Notes under the pieces: generated by a model
The model's input: only the letters and a program-made list of their open reading frames with translations
Told to the model about the DNA's origin: nothing
The model's database searches: none
Shown here: positions 1-11,033 of the stretch, in pieces
How the letters are laid out: the number at the start of each line of letters is the position of its first letter
How positions within the stretch are numbered: position 1 is the first letter of the stretch
Position numbers and translations under genes: made by a program
From: Obelidium mucronatum
Lineage: Eukaryota; Chytridiomycota; Chytridiomycetes; Chytridiales; Chytriomycetaceae
DNA: 43,513 bases
Direction: 5' to 3'
NCBI GenBank assembly: GCA_025765595.1
Contig: JAIVFH010000231.1
Span: forward strand, 1 to 43,513

Positions 1-43
1 GGTGAAGTTGCATTGATAAACTTTTTACACACTTTATGTCAAC

Positions 44-1325
44 TTATGTGGCAGTGGTTGTTGGAACTGCTTTTCGACAGACAGGACACGTTGCATTCAA
101 TTTCAACCAACTCTCAATGCATGGTGGATGGAAGTGGTGGTTGCATGACAACTTGACGACGCTCTCTCCTTCTCCCTCATTTGTAAACTCGTCTTGACAG
201 ACTGCGCACTCCGGGTGCTCCCCCAATCAGAACCTTCACTGTTTACATGCGGCAGTTGCGCGACTTGTTCTTCAGTTAAATGGGGGGGGTGCATTCGAAC
301 TGGTATGCAAGTCAATATTTGATAGGGAATGCGTTCTTGGAATCTTGAAGAACTCAACTGTCTCGCCCTGCTCCATCAATTGAGTTACAATGTCATCAAC
401 ACCGCCTTGGCCGAAAGCGTAATCCCTAGGATCGCCGACACCTCCAAACAGGTGGAATAGTGGATTTACCATACGCGGTTGTCGCCCATCCGCTTGTTGA
501 AGTCCAGGCTCCTGGCCGAGTGTATTCCCCCCACGCCCAGCGGCCATCATCAGGATACTGTGTTGTGGTGATTAAAAAGCGCGAATTCGCTTGTACCCAC
601 CAAGAAACGCACCCCAGCAGATTCATGATGTCCTGCCGCCGTCTTTCTTCCTCCGCCGATTCGCCGGGATCGTGTCCGTCGGCGCCGCGCTCGGCCCGCA
701 TCTGCGCGTCTTCGAGCTCGCGGCGGCGGCGGCGCTGCGCCGCTGTTTCGGCAAACTGGCGCGCGCCGCCCGCGTCGGCGCCGGGCGGCGGCGCATCGGC
801 CGGCGCCGCGCCGAAGAACGCCGGGCGCGGCCTTAGCGGGAGCGGCCTTAGCGGGAGCGGCAGCGGCGCCGTGCGCAGCGGCAGTCCGCCGCCGGCGTTG
901 CTGATCACAAGCTGCGCAAGCAAGCCAAGCATCGGATCGGCGCCGGCGCCGGCTTCCGCTTCGATTTCTTCGAGCTCGGCTTCGGGGAGAACTTCGATAA
1001 AGTCGGAATTGCAGGTGGAACAGTTGGTTGGATCAACGCTGGGCGTGATTCCAACAGCCGCTGGAGGGTCGAACGAGCTCTGCAAAGGATGCGCCAAAAT
1101 AATCAGCAAACGATCGCTGATGGCCGCTGGTGTACCTGGCACTGGTGGCAATAGAAGGGCATTTGAATTGGATGTACTTTCTTGAGACTTTCTTTCAAAA
1201 TCAGCTTCATGGACTCCATGGCAACCCAAGGACCGTCTTTTCTTGCGACAATTGTTGGAATCAAAGCTCGCAATATTGTGTTGGTTTTTCAAACTGGGTT
1301 TTGAGTGTACCTCTAACCAATTCAC
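44..1325 (-). CDS. RING-H2 E3 ubiquitin ligase, RNF126/RNF115-like (interrupted model)
   Basis: Probable E3 ubiquitin ligase. Seen: the C-terminus (44-226) carries a RING-H2 finger with CAVC, then C-N-H-H-F-H-P-P-C, then CPVC, which supplies the eight zinc ligands. Upstream (272-550) lies a GDPRDYAFGQGG...QLMEQ block, which in RNF126/RNF115 precedes the RING. Further upstream (about 1005-1020) a CSTCNSDFIEVLPE block resembles the second half of the N-terminal zinc ribbon of that family. The linker is Ala/Pro/Arg-rich and very GC-rich (about 640-1000). An intron near 551-600 ending CACAACACAG joins two frames. The frame also changes at a run of eight C (minus strand, about 281-288) and again near 217-225 beside a G run, so the exact exon model is unresolved. 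The first CxxC of the zinc ribbon was not located. The family assignment is solid at the RING; the start and frame joins are not. Confidence 0.7.
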
Positions 1326-1530
1326 AATAGGTCCCGCGTCTGCTCCTCTTGCGGACGGAAAGTGGATCGCGAATCGACAATTACAGTTTGTGGAAACGTT
1401 TCATTCTTTTGCGAAGGCGAAAGATGTAAAGAGAAACGGAGGGTTGGCGGGAAGTATGTGATTCAGGTCAGCCACTTGGCAACACTCTTGATGATCGGGA
1501 GACAATCTGACTAACGGGGTTTTTAACCAG

Positions 1531-2187
1531 ATGACTCTTTTAAAAGGCAATCAAATAATCAAAGCCGTTGCATTCGACGGCGTTGCGAATGATCTCATTG
1601 GTTAGGAGTCTCCATGAACCACCGAGACCAAACTGACGGCTAATATTCTTTCATTCACCCCTTTTCTCAGGAATCGAAGCCGCTGAATACGATCAGGTAT
1701 GTGCCTTTGGGTGTCCTTTGTTAGGGATGATTGACGAAAAACAGTTGGTCAACTCCAACCCATATCTCTCCAGTCTTCTTGAAATGCATCTTTCTTCGCT
1801 CGTCTGTCACGTCTCTCTAAGTACAAAGGAGAAACAAAAGACAGTTTAGTCTATTTTCATTTCGCCTGCAACTTTGTAAGTTAGAACCACCAAATTAATG
1901 ATTCCCAACAGCATCCAACATTGGAAAAAGATGAGTTGATCGACACATTGGATCCTTGCTGCAGGGATTTTGTAAAGTTTATTGACTTGCCACCTGTGAA
2001 AGATCTTCAACGCTTGCATTTTGAGAAACTCCGTCGAAAGGAATTGACAATAGTATCTGGAACAGTCGATCTGAAAAGGAAAGAAGAGGCACGCGAAAAT
2101 CACGTGGTTGTTGGCTCTGATGCTGTCCTCGATGACGATGAGGGTGAAAGAGTGAAGCGTGTGAGGCTGCAAGTATTAGATAATTGA
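1531..2187 (+). CDS. Hypothetical protein, three exons, unrecognised family
   Basis: Exons 1531-1600, 1671-1696 and 1912-2187 join in frame into 123 residues. The first intron has a clean CTTTTCTCAG acceptor; the second (1697-1911) is unusually long for this window and could hide another exon. The product is charged and has no membrane segment or signal peptide. It starts MTLLKGNQIIKA, has a middle segment DLPPVKDLQRLHF, and ends in an acidic DDDEGE stretch followed by basic residues. I do not recognise the family. A possible acceptor (TTTTTAACCAG) sits directly before the ATG, so a further upstream exon is possible. It diverges from the RING ligase gene and runs in the same direction as delta-tubulin 85 bp downstream. 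Confidence 0.5.
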
Positions 2188-2271
2188 GCATCCGTGCTAT
2201 GTTGGAATACTCTGTGATAGAAGCATGACTGTGACGGGGTGCAGTGCTATTTAAATAATCATCTTTTGTTC

Positions 2272-4230
2272 ATGATTTATCTTCAAGTTGGACAAGTCAG
2301 TTTTGGAATCAAAGCTTAAGCACTTGAACTAACCACGCATTCCGCTCAACCCTTTAGTGCGGGATTCAAGTTGGACAATCTCTTGTTCACTACTTGGAGG
2401 AAGAGTATGTCTCTTAACTCCCGGTCCTGAGGGCCAAGCTTAACTAAGGATGCAATTCAGGTGTCCACAGGCCTTCTCCAACACCCCAACCAAACATCTT
2501 GAAATCAGTGAAATTATCGTCGACACTGAAGAAAAGGTTGCCAGCATCGATCTAACGTCAGCATCCCGCTCTTAAAACATCAAAACATAGTAGACATGGC
2601 AAAACATAGCCGCCGCTGCCGCCTCTTCACCGTCAAAGAAACAAATCGTTAATGCAGGATCAACAGGTCGCGGAAATAACTGGGCGCATGGATACTCGGA
2701 TGATTTCGGAACAGAATCCACACTCGAAGTCATACGGCAAACAATCGAAAAGCAATCATCTTCGTATTCCCAAGGAACTATTTTATTTCAAAGTATCGCG
2801 GGCGGCACGGGGTCTGGGTTAGGGTCGCGTTTGACGGAAGATATTCGGGATGAGTTCCCCAAACGTTTTTTATGGAACTGCGCCATTGCGCCGTTCGCGT
2901 CTGGGGAAACTGCATTACAGCATTATAATTCTCTCTTGTCGCTGGCTAAATTGCAGCAGAATTCTGACTTGATTTCTGTGTTTTCGAATGACGTTGTAAT
3001 GAATGTGTTGACAAAACAGCACGCCCTGTATAGAGGTCCTTCGTTATTTTTTTTTCAGCATAGGCTATCGCCATTTTAACTTTTTTCTTATTGGCTGCTT
3101 AGGAAACAAAACGGATCCTAAAATATCTTTGAGCGAACTGAATAACCAGATTGCTTCTTCGATGGCCGGTGTTCTCTTACCAACCTCTCCTGTTACAATA
3201 GCCGACACAGGCGACTTAAATCACCTGCCGTAAGTGTTTCTTTTTCTTTTTCTCGGAGCCTGACACTCTCTCTTCAAACAGAATGCGTGGTTTCAATGGT
3301 TGGGATTTAATCACCCAAGTCGCGCCAATGCCATCTTGCAAGCTCGTATCAATCTCTACATCGACGAACGCACTGGAAGTAGATAAACGCATGGGACTAT
3401 TAAAGGGGCTGATACCCGCTTCCAGCTGGGAAGACGTTACATCAGATTTGTTTCGGAATCTACCACCTATTCCACTCAATATAAAGAAATCGTTGAGTGT
3501 GCCTCTATATTTCTTTTCTTATACTTACTGACTCTTTTTTTTTGTACAGACATATTTCATCACGGTTATATGCCAGAAACGCTGTTGGACCCGAGTTTTG
3601 GGATCGCCAAGCAGACAAGATGCAATCCAAAGTCAAACAAAAGCTAGGACCTTCAATCGTACCGCCCCCGGCACAAGCTTTGGAACTGGTCGCATCATCT
3701 TCATATGGTAAAAATTGCGCGAGTTTGGTCTATCGTTTCTAACCTGGAACAATAACAAAACCAACATATTTTTAGCAATGAATATTAAATCGACAGCCAG
3801 GAGTTTAACGCTTGTATATAACAACTCTGACGCGATTTCAAATTTATCGCATCTTCTTCAGCGCTCTCGTGCAATGTATGAAAGCGGTGCGTATCTACAT
3901 TGGTATGACCGACATTTTCAGCAACACCATTCAGCTTTACGACCCATCAAGAAACCACTAAAACCGCAGAAAAAGAAAACTGGTGGTGGCTGGGATAATT
4001 CCATTCATGATCCAACTACGGCTCGAGGTGGATTGAGTGGGATTTCTGGAACTGTATTTGATTGCGATGATGACGTAGAACCTGATCCTTTTCCATGGCC
4101 GTATACTAAACGAGTTGGGCGAAAGATTTGGATTGAAAGTGATTGGGATGTATCTCAATTATTCGAGGAAGGATTCGAAGTTGTCGAAACTATGCTTGAT
4201 TCATACAACACGTTTTGTACAAACCTGTGA
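2272..4230 (+). CDS. TUBD1: Delta-tubulin
   Basis: Tubulin-superfamily GTPase needed for centriole triplet microtubules. Eight exons read through in frame (2272-2295, 2358-2404, 2461-2536, 2594-3035, 3103-3229, 3282-3491, 3550-3707, 3776-4230) to give 512 residues; introns are 52-68 bp. The N-terminus MIYLQVGQCGIQVG is the tubulin nucleotide-binding start and is split by intron 1. The GTP-binding T4 loop reads AGGTGSGLG, preceded by RGNNWAHGYS. The delta type is supported by the SELNNQIASSMAGV block and by the C-terminal MYESGAYLHWYDRHF and FEEGFEVVETMLDSY segments, which align with the end of delta- rather than epsilon-tubulin. Between those two segments lies an insert of about 81 residues, basic then Gly- and Asp-rich, in the C-terminal helical region. 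The splice after TEEK (GTTGCC donor) is the least typical. Strong call; the type is inferred from remembered family features. Confidence 0.88.
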
Positions 4231-4319
4231 CACTATTACACGTATATATATATATTTATCACACAAATAATAGAATCCATGTGAGACAGTTTGCTCTTGT
4301 ATTTTCTTTTTACTTGCTC

Positions 4320-5019
4320 TCAATACGTCAAAGCAATCGCCTTATGCTTAAACTCTCCACCCTTCAAATTCCGAATCAAAAAATGAGCAACATCACTCCT
4401 TGAGATACTACCCCCCTTTGAATACTGTTCCGTCTTATAAACCCCTTTTGATTCCCCTTTTGAAAGCCCACCAGGTCTCGCAATCACCCAATCCAACCAA
4501 CCGGTCTGCATGAAAATGATCTGCTCTTGCGTATTCTTATCCACAAGGGCTCGCCACAGAAAGAACCAAATCATGAACGCGTAAAAGGAGGCAAAGTCTC
4601 GGACAGAGTCTCCGGTGCCCAATGAGGTTACAGCGAGAAGGCGCGCTTTGGGGCATTTGGTTTTCATGGCTTCGACAATGTGTTTTGTGGATACAGAGCA
4701 GACTTTATAGAGAGAGTGTGTAAGTGTCTGTGTCAAACAAAAACCCAGGAACATGCAGTCACAAACCGTCTGTTACATAAAGAGAATTCGCGCCGATGGC
4801 AGTTACTACGGCTTCTGTATCGGCCGTGATGACTTTGTCGATGCTTTCGCGGGAGGTGGCGTCGCCCAAAACAATCGTGAGGTGTTCATGCTCTGGGATG
4901 ACAAAGCGTGCTCTGGAGCGAATGAGGACTGTTACGTGGTGGCCTGCTTCGAGGGCTTGGCGGACAACTTGGGATCCTGTTGTTGCCTCGCCTGATGATC
5001 CAAAGACTGTGACTTTCAT
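4320..5019 (-). CDS. NAD(P)-binding Rossmann oxidoreductase (NmrA/BVR-B-like, atypical SDR)
   Basis: Two exons (4777-5019 and 4320-4727), intron 4728-4776 of 49 bp with GTAACA donor and GACACAG acceptor, giving 216 residues. The protein opens MKVTVFGSSGEATTGSQVV, a beta strand plus a glycine-rich dinucleotide loop, followed by an Arg (LIRSRAR) that often contacts NADP phosphate. Then come GDATSRESID, AVVTAIGAN, the LLAVTSLGTGDS strand and the late WVIARPGGLSKGESKG motif, all typical of the NAD(P)H-binding family that includes biliverdin reductase B and YwnB-like proteins. There is no Tyr-x3-Lys catalytic pair of classical SDRs. Probably a cytosolic redox or stress enzyme; the substrate is unknown. 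It is convergent with delta-tubulin. Confidence 0.78.
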
Positions 5020-5433
5020 TTTGGACTTTTTTGGAGCTTTTCTGTATAGCGGGAGCCCAAACTAGAAACACTCTCGCATGCAATCCTCCCGAAAGCATCT
5101 GCGAGATTCTTTGTTATAGAGTCGGTCGTTTGCACAGCAGCACGGGAGTTTCTCGGCTCCACACACGTTTGTTTTCAGTTTGTCGGCATGTTCTTGACCG
5201 ACGCGGCGACGCCGAAACAGCACAACTTCTTGTGTTAATGAAAGGCTCTTCTTGTGGATCTGATGTTGCGATGTGAAAGAGTTAATTTTGATGTGCCAAG
5301 ACTTCAAAAAAGTCCACAGCATAATTTTCGAACATGGCACTTTCAAAGCTACCGAGTTTCTTTTGAATGACAATTGTGTGGATAATGAATAATATTACAG
5401 TCCAGAAAATTGTCGACTGATTCTTCAGCTGCA
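5020..5433. other. Intergenic: oxidoreductase promoter and 3' flank of F-box/TPR gene
   Basis: No supported gene. It contains the upstream region of the minus-strand oxidoreductase and the downstream region of the next minus-strand gene. Only short ORFs with no recognisable motif are present, and I see no clear TATA box. Confidence 0.5.
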
Positions 5434-7882
5434 TCATCCCCAAACTGAACCAGCGTTGCGCATGAGCGCAGTGATCAAAGAGCCGGATGCTGCTTCAAAC
5501 AAATTCACCACTGTCAAATACGCAGCACCATTCAACTCCTTATTTACACGAGTGTACTCCAAGTGTGCCCTTTCCAAAATTCGCACTGCCTCCGCTTCTC
5601 TACCTCCTTGCTTCCTTACATTTGATGCCAACCAAACCAAAGCCTTGACAAGCTGGTAATGGGAATGATACTCATCACCTTCCAGAATCTCCACATGCTC
5701 GCGAAACAACTGTTCAGCCTTCTCAAAGTTACCCATTGATTCATAAAGCCGGGCAAGGCTATGAATCGACTCCAACAAAAGCGAACTGTTGTACTGCCTA
5801 CGTTCAGCCAATACCTTGATCCAAATTTCCTCCGCCTTTTCGAGTTCCCCGGTTTGAAACCAGAGGCTTCCTCGGCTCCACTCGATTAATTGAATATTTG
5901 AATTGTTTTTCCCGGGTTCTGTTGAATACCTTGTCTCCACCTTGTCGTACAATTGGTGGGAACTTATGGGATCCTTGGATTCCAGACAGCGACCAATCAT
6001 TCTCATTGTTTCAAAAGTCTTAAGTGAGTCTTTTCCGTATAGCCTTTCACATAGAATTTGATGCTTCTGAAAGATGGGAAGGGCTTCTTCAATGTTTCCG
6101 ACATGGAAATAGCAGGTTCCCCAATTCTTCATCCTCTCGGAGCATACTCCCCCGACGCAACCTTCTTTAACACACGTGGCACATTGATTGTGACAATCTT
6201 CAATCACATATGGCAAGCACGTTTCATAATCCATGTTGAGGATCAATGAATTGATTAGATTTGTCTTGAAATGTTGCACTACTCGGAAAAGCGCCCGTTT
6301 AGAGAAAACATCTTGGTACCTGTGAGCGGCTTCTGAATAATTTTCTTGGTAGAGAAGGTTCGCGGCGAAAGCTTCCAAAGCAGAAAACATGATCGAGCGA
6401 ATAATCCAAGGTCATGTTGGTGAGATTTGAGAAGTAGCTACGATAAATTCCGTCAGCTTCGTTATATTTCTTGGCAAGTGTCAAAACGTGTCCATTTGAT
6501 CTTGCCATGCGCGCTGCAAGTTGAAGGTTATTGTGCTTGATGGATGCAATGCAAAAATCTTGGGCCAATTGCAAAGACGCTTGAGTGATTGGTAGATGGA
6601 CCACACCAGGATTTTTCTGCTGGGGCCAACTCGATGATAATTTCCGCACAACGTCAACAGCATTATCCACCGTTGCAGAAGACACAGAGGCAACTTGAGG
6701 CTCCGTAAAATAATCAAGTATTATTCTAGCAGAAGCCAGGAAACACTTTTCATGGTAGAGAATACTGGCGATTCCCACAACAGTTTCATAAATCCTCTCG
6801 TGCTGAATCCCATAAACGTTTTTTGTTTCATACATTAGAGTATTGAATTCCTTCATGCCTTCAACAGAACAGCAGGAAGCAAGAAGTCTTCCACCACAGC
6901 TGAATAGCTGCTTCCACCTCTCCTCTGTTTCTTGAGAAACCCCAACGTTCCCATCAACAGGGTACAATACAAGATCATGTGTCCAAAGAGAAAAAGGCGC
7001 AGTGTGGCCACTCTTGTCTGGTTGAAACAAATCGGTAGGTTCAAAGCTCGAATTTTGACGTGAGCGTATCGGTACTCCTCGGACAATGACATTTCCAAGG
7101 TTGTGGTCACTCGAAATGGTTGCAGCTATGATATTCACGTCTCGTATGCCAAGCAATCCATCCCAAGAAACTACCGCATCTCTGTTGGGAAGCCCACGAA
7201 TACAGGTTTGAAATTGATGAGACATATGCGGCGATATGAAATATTTAATCTGTATGTTGGGGACGAGTCGACGGCGGGGTTGGCGAGTTGCGATATTGGG
7301 GTATACAGTGATGAGGGGAACACTGGTTATTCGATCCTTCAATGCTTCCGGAACAAACACCAATACATCAGTCCTCGGATCGAAGGGCTCCGGAGCCTTG
7401 TTATCGGCAGGTCGTTCGTGTATTTTGGTCGTGATTGTGTTGCTGTTGACTGTGGTAGTGGATTCGACCGTCCGATGCCAAACAGTATCGGGAGAAACGT
7501 TTTGAACATTGCCTAGCTTTAACATGCGGACGATATTTTTGGCAATTAGAATGATGTCATCTGTATCGTCCCACTTGATTCTACCACTGGAGTTGAGGTG
7601 CCCAAACTGCCACGATGTCGAGACTGTGTCGAGATCAGGGAAAACGGCATATTTAATGAGAATTCTTGTTCCATGATTGGAGGCCATGTTCGGCGTGGGA
7701 AACAGTGTTATCATGTTGGTTGTATGAAAGAGGCTAGACATGAGCAAGTCGTTGATTAAGCGGCAAGTAGATCTGAACTTGTGGACTTTGTATGGATGTA
7801 TCCAGCTGAAGATCATTGTTATGAGCTCTTGGGGAACATGGGTGGTCAGAGTCCATTGCGAGGGGTTGACGGTGGTCATCAC
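5434..7882 (-). CDS. F-box / TPR repeat protein, single-base frameshift near 6391
   Basis: Predicted SCF substrate receptor. The N-terminal F-box-like motif (VPQELITMIFSWI, about residues 14-55) would bind Skp1. A middle region (LIKYAVFPDLDTV...) is shared with the two paralogs at 24.4-28.5 kb and is of unknown function. The C-terminal half has kinesin-light-chain-type tetratricopeptide repeats. The reading frame breaks once: frame 1 (6299-7882) and frame 2 (5434-6390) join if one C at about 6391 is ignored, giving 815 residues. At that joint the two repeat anchors YNEA and YSEA are exactly 42 residues apart, the normal TPR-KLC period, so no coding sequence is missing. Both paralogs read through in one frame. 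The middle of the TPR region holds a Cys cluster (CHNQCATCVKEGCVGGVC) absent from the paralogs. It may be an assembly error or a recent inactivation. Confidence 0.75.
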
Positions 7883-7975
7883 AATCCTTAATAAATGTTA
7901 TGTAGGGTATTTATTTGAGACAGCGTCTTGGAATCTCCTGGAATATGTATGTATGTAAACAAATGAAAGTGAAGT

Positions 7976-9229
7976 TCAGTTGATATCAACATTCTTCATC
8001 CACGGATGTGAAACAACGTCATCAATTGCCAGTCGTTCTTCAGGGTCAATACATGTCATCCCATTCAATAGATCCCAGGCGCTTTCTTCGAGATCTGGGA
8101 TCCGGTCCAATGGAAAGTGCTTTCCATTGTTTTTTCCAATCTTAACCAGACCATTCCAACCCATCGCATTCGCTTTTAAGCACTTGACGATAGTTGGAAG
8201 CTCTCCATTTTCAGTCAATAGTAGATATAGAACCATCCCAAGTGCAAACACGTCTAATGAATGCAGTTCAGTTTAATAGAGAAAGTATGCGAAAGTGGTA
8301 ACATTACCAGCGCTTCTTCCATCCAGCTCATCGCCTTCATACGGGGAATCTTTGAGAAGTTCGGGGGGTGATACTGCCCGCGTTCCGTAGCTAAAAATGC
8401 CTTCGTAAATAGGCCTTGCGTGGCCAAAATCGGCCAAACAAACAGTTGATCCTTCAAAAGTAACCCCTTGACCTTTCGGGCACGACGGGTACTGCACTAG
8501 AATATTTTCCAACTTTACGTCGCCGTGGTAGAAGGCTTTGGAATGTACGTATGATAAAGCCATTGCTGTTTGTTTGATAAATCGCTTGATGGGATCCATT
8601 GGAATAAGTTTATGTCCCTCCGCTTGGAAAATATGGATTCGGTGAACACAAGACCAGCTCCATAAATCGGCGGATCCCGAAGACATTGGTAGCGACTGGA
8701 TGACTGTGGCTCCGCCACCGCTTGTAATAGGAAACGTCAAAGGTGCAAGTGGAGCCAAGAACTGAGTGTTCTTTCCAAGAGTCTGTAGCCAGTTGGATCC
8801 ATGTACATTCGTGACCAGGTAGTAGTGGTGTTCGTCGTCCCAGTCAGCAATGTATTTGAGAAGGTATGGGGAGCAAGATTCTGACTTTGTAATAGACTTG
8901 AGGGACTCGATTTCTGCTGGTTTCGTTTTGCTGGTAAGTTTTCCTCCTGGGTTGCGCTTGTAAATTATCTTCACGGCCACAGTTGCTTTGGTGCTGAGGT
9001 CCTGGCCCGACAGAACCACTCCATTGCTTCCAAAACCAATCACGCCTCGAATCAAATACTTTTCTGCGAACTGAGTGGCGTTCGCTACGAATGCTTCTAC
9101 GACGGCGATTCTCGCCTTCTCTTCAGGTGTCAAGTTGCAGAAATCCAGTTCTTCGAGAAGCTGGCTGTATCCTCTCAGCTCGGGAGTAGCTGGTGGTGTA
9201 GAATCCGATGTAGTTGGCACAAGTGTCAT
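7976..9229 (-). CDS. Protein kinase A of the local HGD family
   Basis: Ser/Thr-type protein kinase, 399 residues in two exons (8308-9229, 7976-8253; intron of 54 bp, GTAATG...TTAG). Visible in order: an N-terminal helical module (LTPEEKARIAVVEAF), glycine loop GFGSNG (66-71), VAVK lysine (K87), hinge VHGSNWL, a family-specific insert with SADLWSW (186-192), catalytic loop YHGDVKLEN (H235, D237, K239, N242), metal-binding LADFGH (DFG 267-269) and P+1/APE-like YGTRAVSPPE (281-290), then DVFALGMVLYLLL of helix F. The HRD arginine is replaced by glycine, so this is a non-RD kinase. All metal- and ATP-handling residues are present, so activity is expected. Substrate unknown. It lies head-to-tail with kinase B and immediately upstream of the F-box/TPR gene on the same strand. 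Confidence 0.88.
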
Positions 9230-9494
9230 TTCTAAAATGATTTCTCGTTCCGATACTTGTTTTGATGTGACGGTTTGTGGTGTTAGAATTTTTCTGGAAA
9301 CAAGCTTTCGACACTTGTATCGAAAATGAAATCTCTTGATCGCAAAAAAAGAAAGACTTTAATTATCATTTTAATTTCAATTCATTGAATAATTAGAAAG
9401 GTAAATAAAGAAATTGGCCAATCAGAAATAGCCGCCGCAACTGAAGAAGAGTGAAGTATTGTTACAATTTGAGCTGACAGGCAATCAGCCACTT

Positions 9495-10859
9495 TTAAAT
9501 GTCATTACTATTGAGCCAAGCATTATGCGTCACGGTTTTCATCGTAAATCTGCAGTCAGGATCCACCATACACATTCCATTCAATAATTCCCGAGCCCCG
9601 TCACTGAAAGCATCGCGAAAGTCAAATGGAAACCTTCCTTCTTTCTTTTCAAGAAGCGCCTTGAAGCCATGACGTTTCGTACCCTTCGCAGCTCTTGGAA
9701 ACAGTCCGTGCTCGGAAAGTAGCACAAACAAGACCATTCCCAAGGCAAAAACGTCAGACGCTCGGCCATCCAAAAATGCTGGGCCGTCGTTGAGAAACTC
9801 GGGTGGCGCAACTTCTTCCGTCCCGTAACGCTTGATGCCATTCGCGACTTTGGAGCAATGGCCATAATCCGCCAACATCAGCTTCGGCGCATCAGATTTG
9901 TTTCCGAAAGTGGATGTGGGAAATTCAAGGAGTATATTTTCAAGTTTGACGTCTCCATGATAGAATCCAGCTTCGTGGATAGCAGAAAGGGCTTTGGCAC
10001 ATTCCCGAATGATGTGTTTGACTGGTTCAGTTGGTAGGAGTTGTATTCCTGTGGTTTGATACATGTAGCGTCGATGGGCGATTTGCCAAGCCCAAGCATC
10101 AACATTGCCTTGCGTGAAACTCAGAGAATGGCTGCGTATTTCTTTACCGCATTTGCTGTTGAAAATGATCTGTCATAACAAACTGTTAGCTGATGAAATA
10201 ACTCCAAGTTAGATTGTACACACTCACATTACGACGCTTGGAATCCGGTATATGAGCCAACCAATCGGAGCCAAATAATTCAGTTACAAGGTAAAAGTGA
10301 TGACTGTCTTGAAATGCGGCAAGACAGCGGAGAACAGATGTTGATGTGCAAACACCATTCAATTCACGTAAAGCTAAAATTTCGAGAGGAAGCTTCTGGT
10401 TCTTTCCAGTGTGTACTTTATAAATAATCTTGATTGCGACGGGAAGTGGACCATGCTCTGTCGTTTCAGTGGCCGAAACAACACAACCTTTGAAAAATAG
10501 CACGTGTTAGTAATCACGACAACTACCATCGACAACTACCATCGAAAATACTTACCATTTCCTCCGAATCCAATAATAGCAGAAACTTTATACTTTTCCA
10601 AGAACTCGTATGGGGAATTTGCAAACGCGTTGATAACAGCCACCTTAGCCTTCTGTTCAGCCGTCAAGTTTTCATACAAAAAGGACGTTTTCTGCGGCCG
10701 GACTGGTAAACTTGTGTAAAATTGCTCTGGGACCATGATTTTCACTTTGTGGTGTTTGATTCTTCTGCTGCTGGTGCTGCGTGGGCTTTGGGGCGGACTC
10801 CCAAGCGATAGCTCTGGTGCGATATGTAGTAGTGACGAGAAGAAGGCTAAAGGCGACAT
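9495..10859 (-). CDS. Protein kinase B of the local HGD family
   Basis: Three exons (10556-10859, 10228-10487, 9495-10169; introns of 68 and 58 bp with GTAAGT and GTGAGT donors) give 412 residues. The first intron splits the glycine loop (GFGGNG|C). It has the family N-module (LTAEQKAKVAVINAF), VAIK lysine, hinge ELFGSDWL, insert motif NVDAWAW, catalytic loop YHGDVKLEN, and ADYGH, so DFG is DYG here. The P+1 region YGTEEVAPPEFL is intact. The start could also be an internal Met (MVPEQFYTS), but the upstream one lies 58 bp from a TATAAATA box. It is the only family member here with two introns. Probably active; the Tyr in DFG is tolerated in other kinases. Confidence 0.87.
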
Positions 10860-10916
10860 GAGGGTAATGAGTTTATCCGGGTCTTTCGATCAGTACCACG
10901 TGGGACGACTGGCGAT

Positions 10917-10924
10917 TATTTATA
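10917..10924 (-). promoter_or_regulatory. TATA box of kinase B
   Basis: TATAAATA on the minus strand, 58 bp upstream of the chosen ATG. The same octamer sits 59 bp upstream of kinase F. Confidence 0.5.
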
Positions 10925-11033
10925 GTATTTTTTAGACGTTGGTGGCGAAATGGATAAACCCTAGTTTTTCAGTGTTCAACGCCACCAAAATATTTTCAGA
11001 AGACCTTTATTTGATGGCTGGAGAGACGGATAT

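Noticed and set aside
460..1185. Long plus-strand ORF (241 codons) in the GC-rich region
   Set aside because: It is antisense to the RING ligase linker and low in complexity (Ala/Ser/Arg/Gly); it arises from GC-rich codons on the other strand.
6365..6440. A 70-bp intron (GTAGCT...GGAAG) as the explanation of the F-box/TPR frame change
   Set aside because: It would join in frame, but would delete the middle of a TPR and break the 42-residue period. A single surplus base is simpler, and the paralogs lack an intron there.
7976..9229. Assignment of the kinase array to FunK1 or to PAS kinases
   Set aside because: Hinge and catalytic-loop patterns share only general features; the N-module, LWAW insert and HGD loop do not fit what I know of those families.
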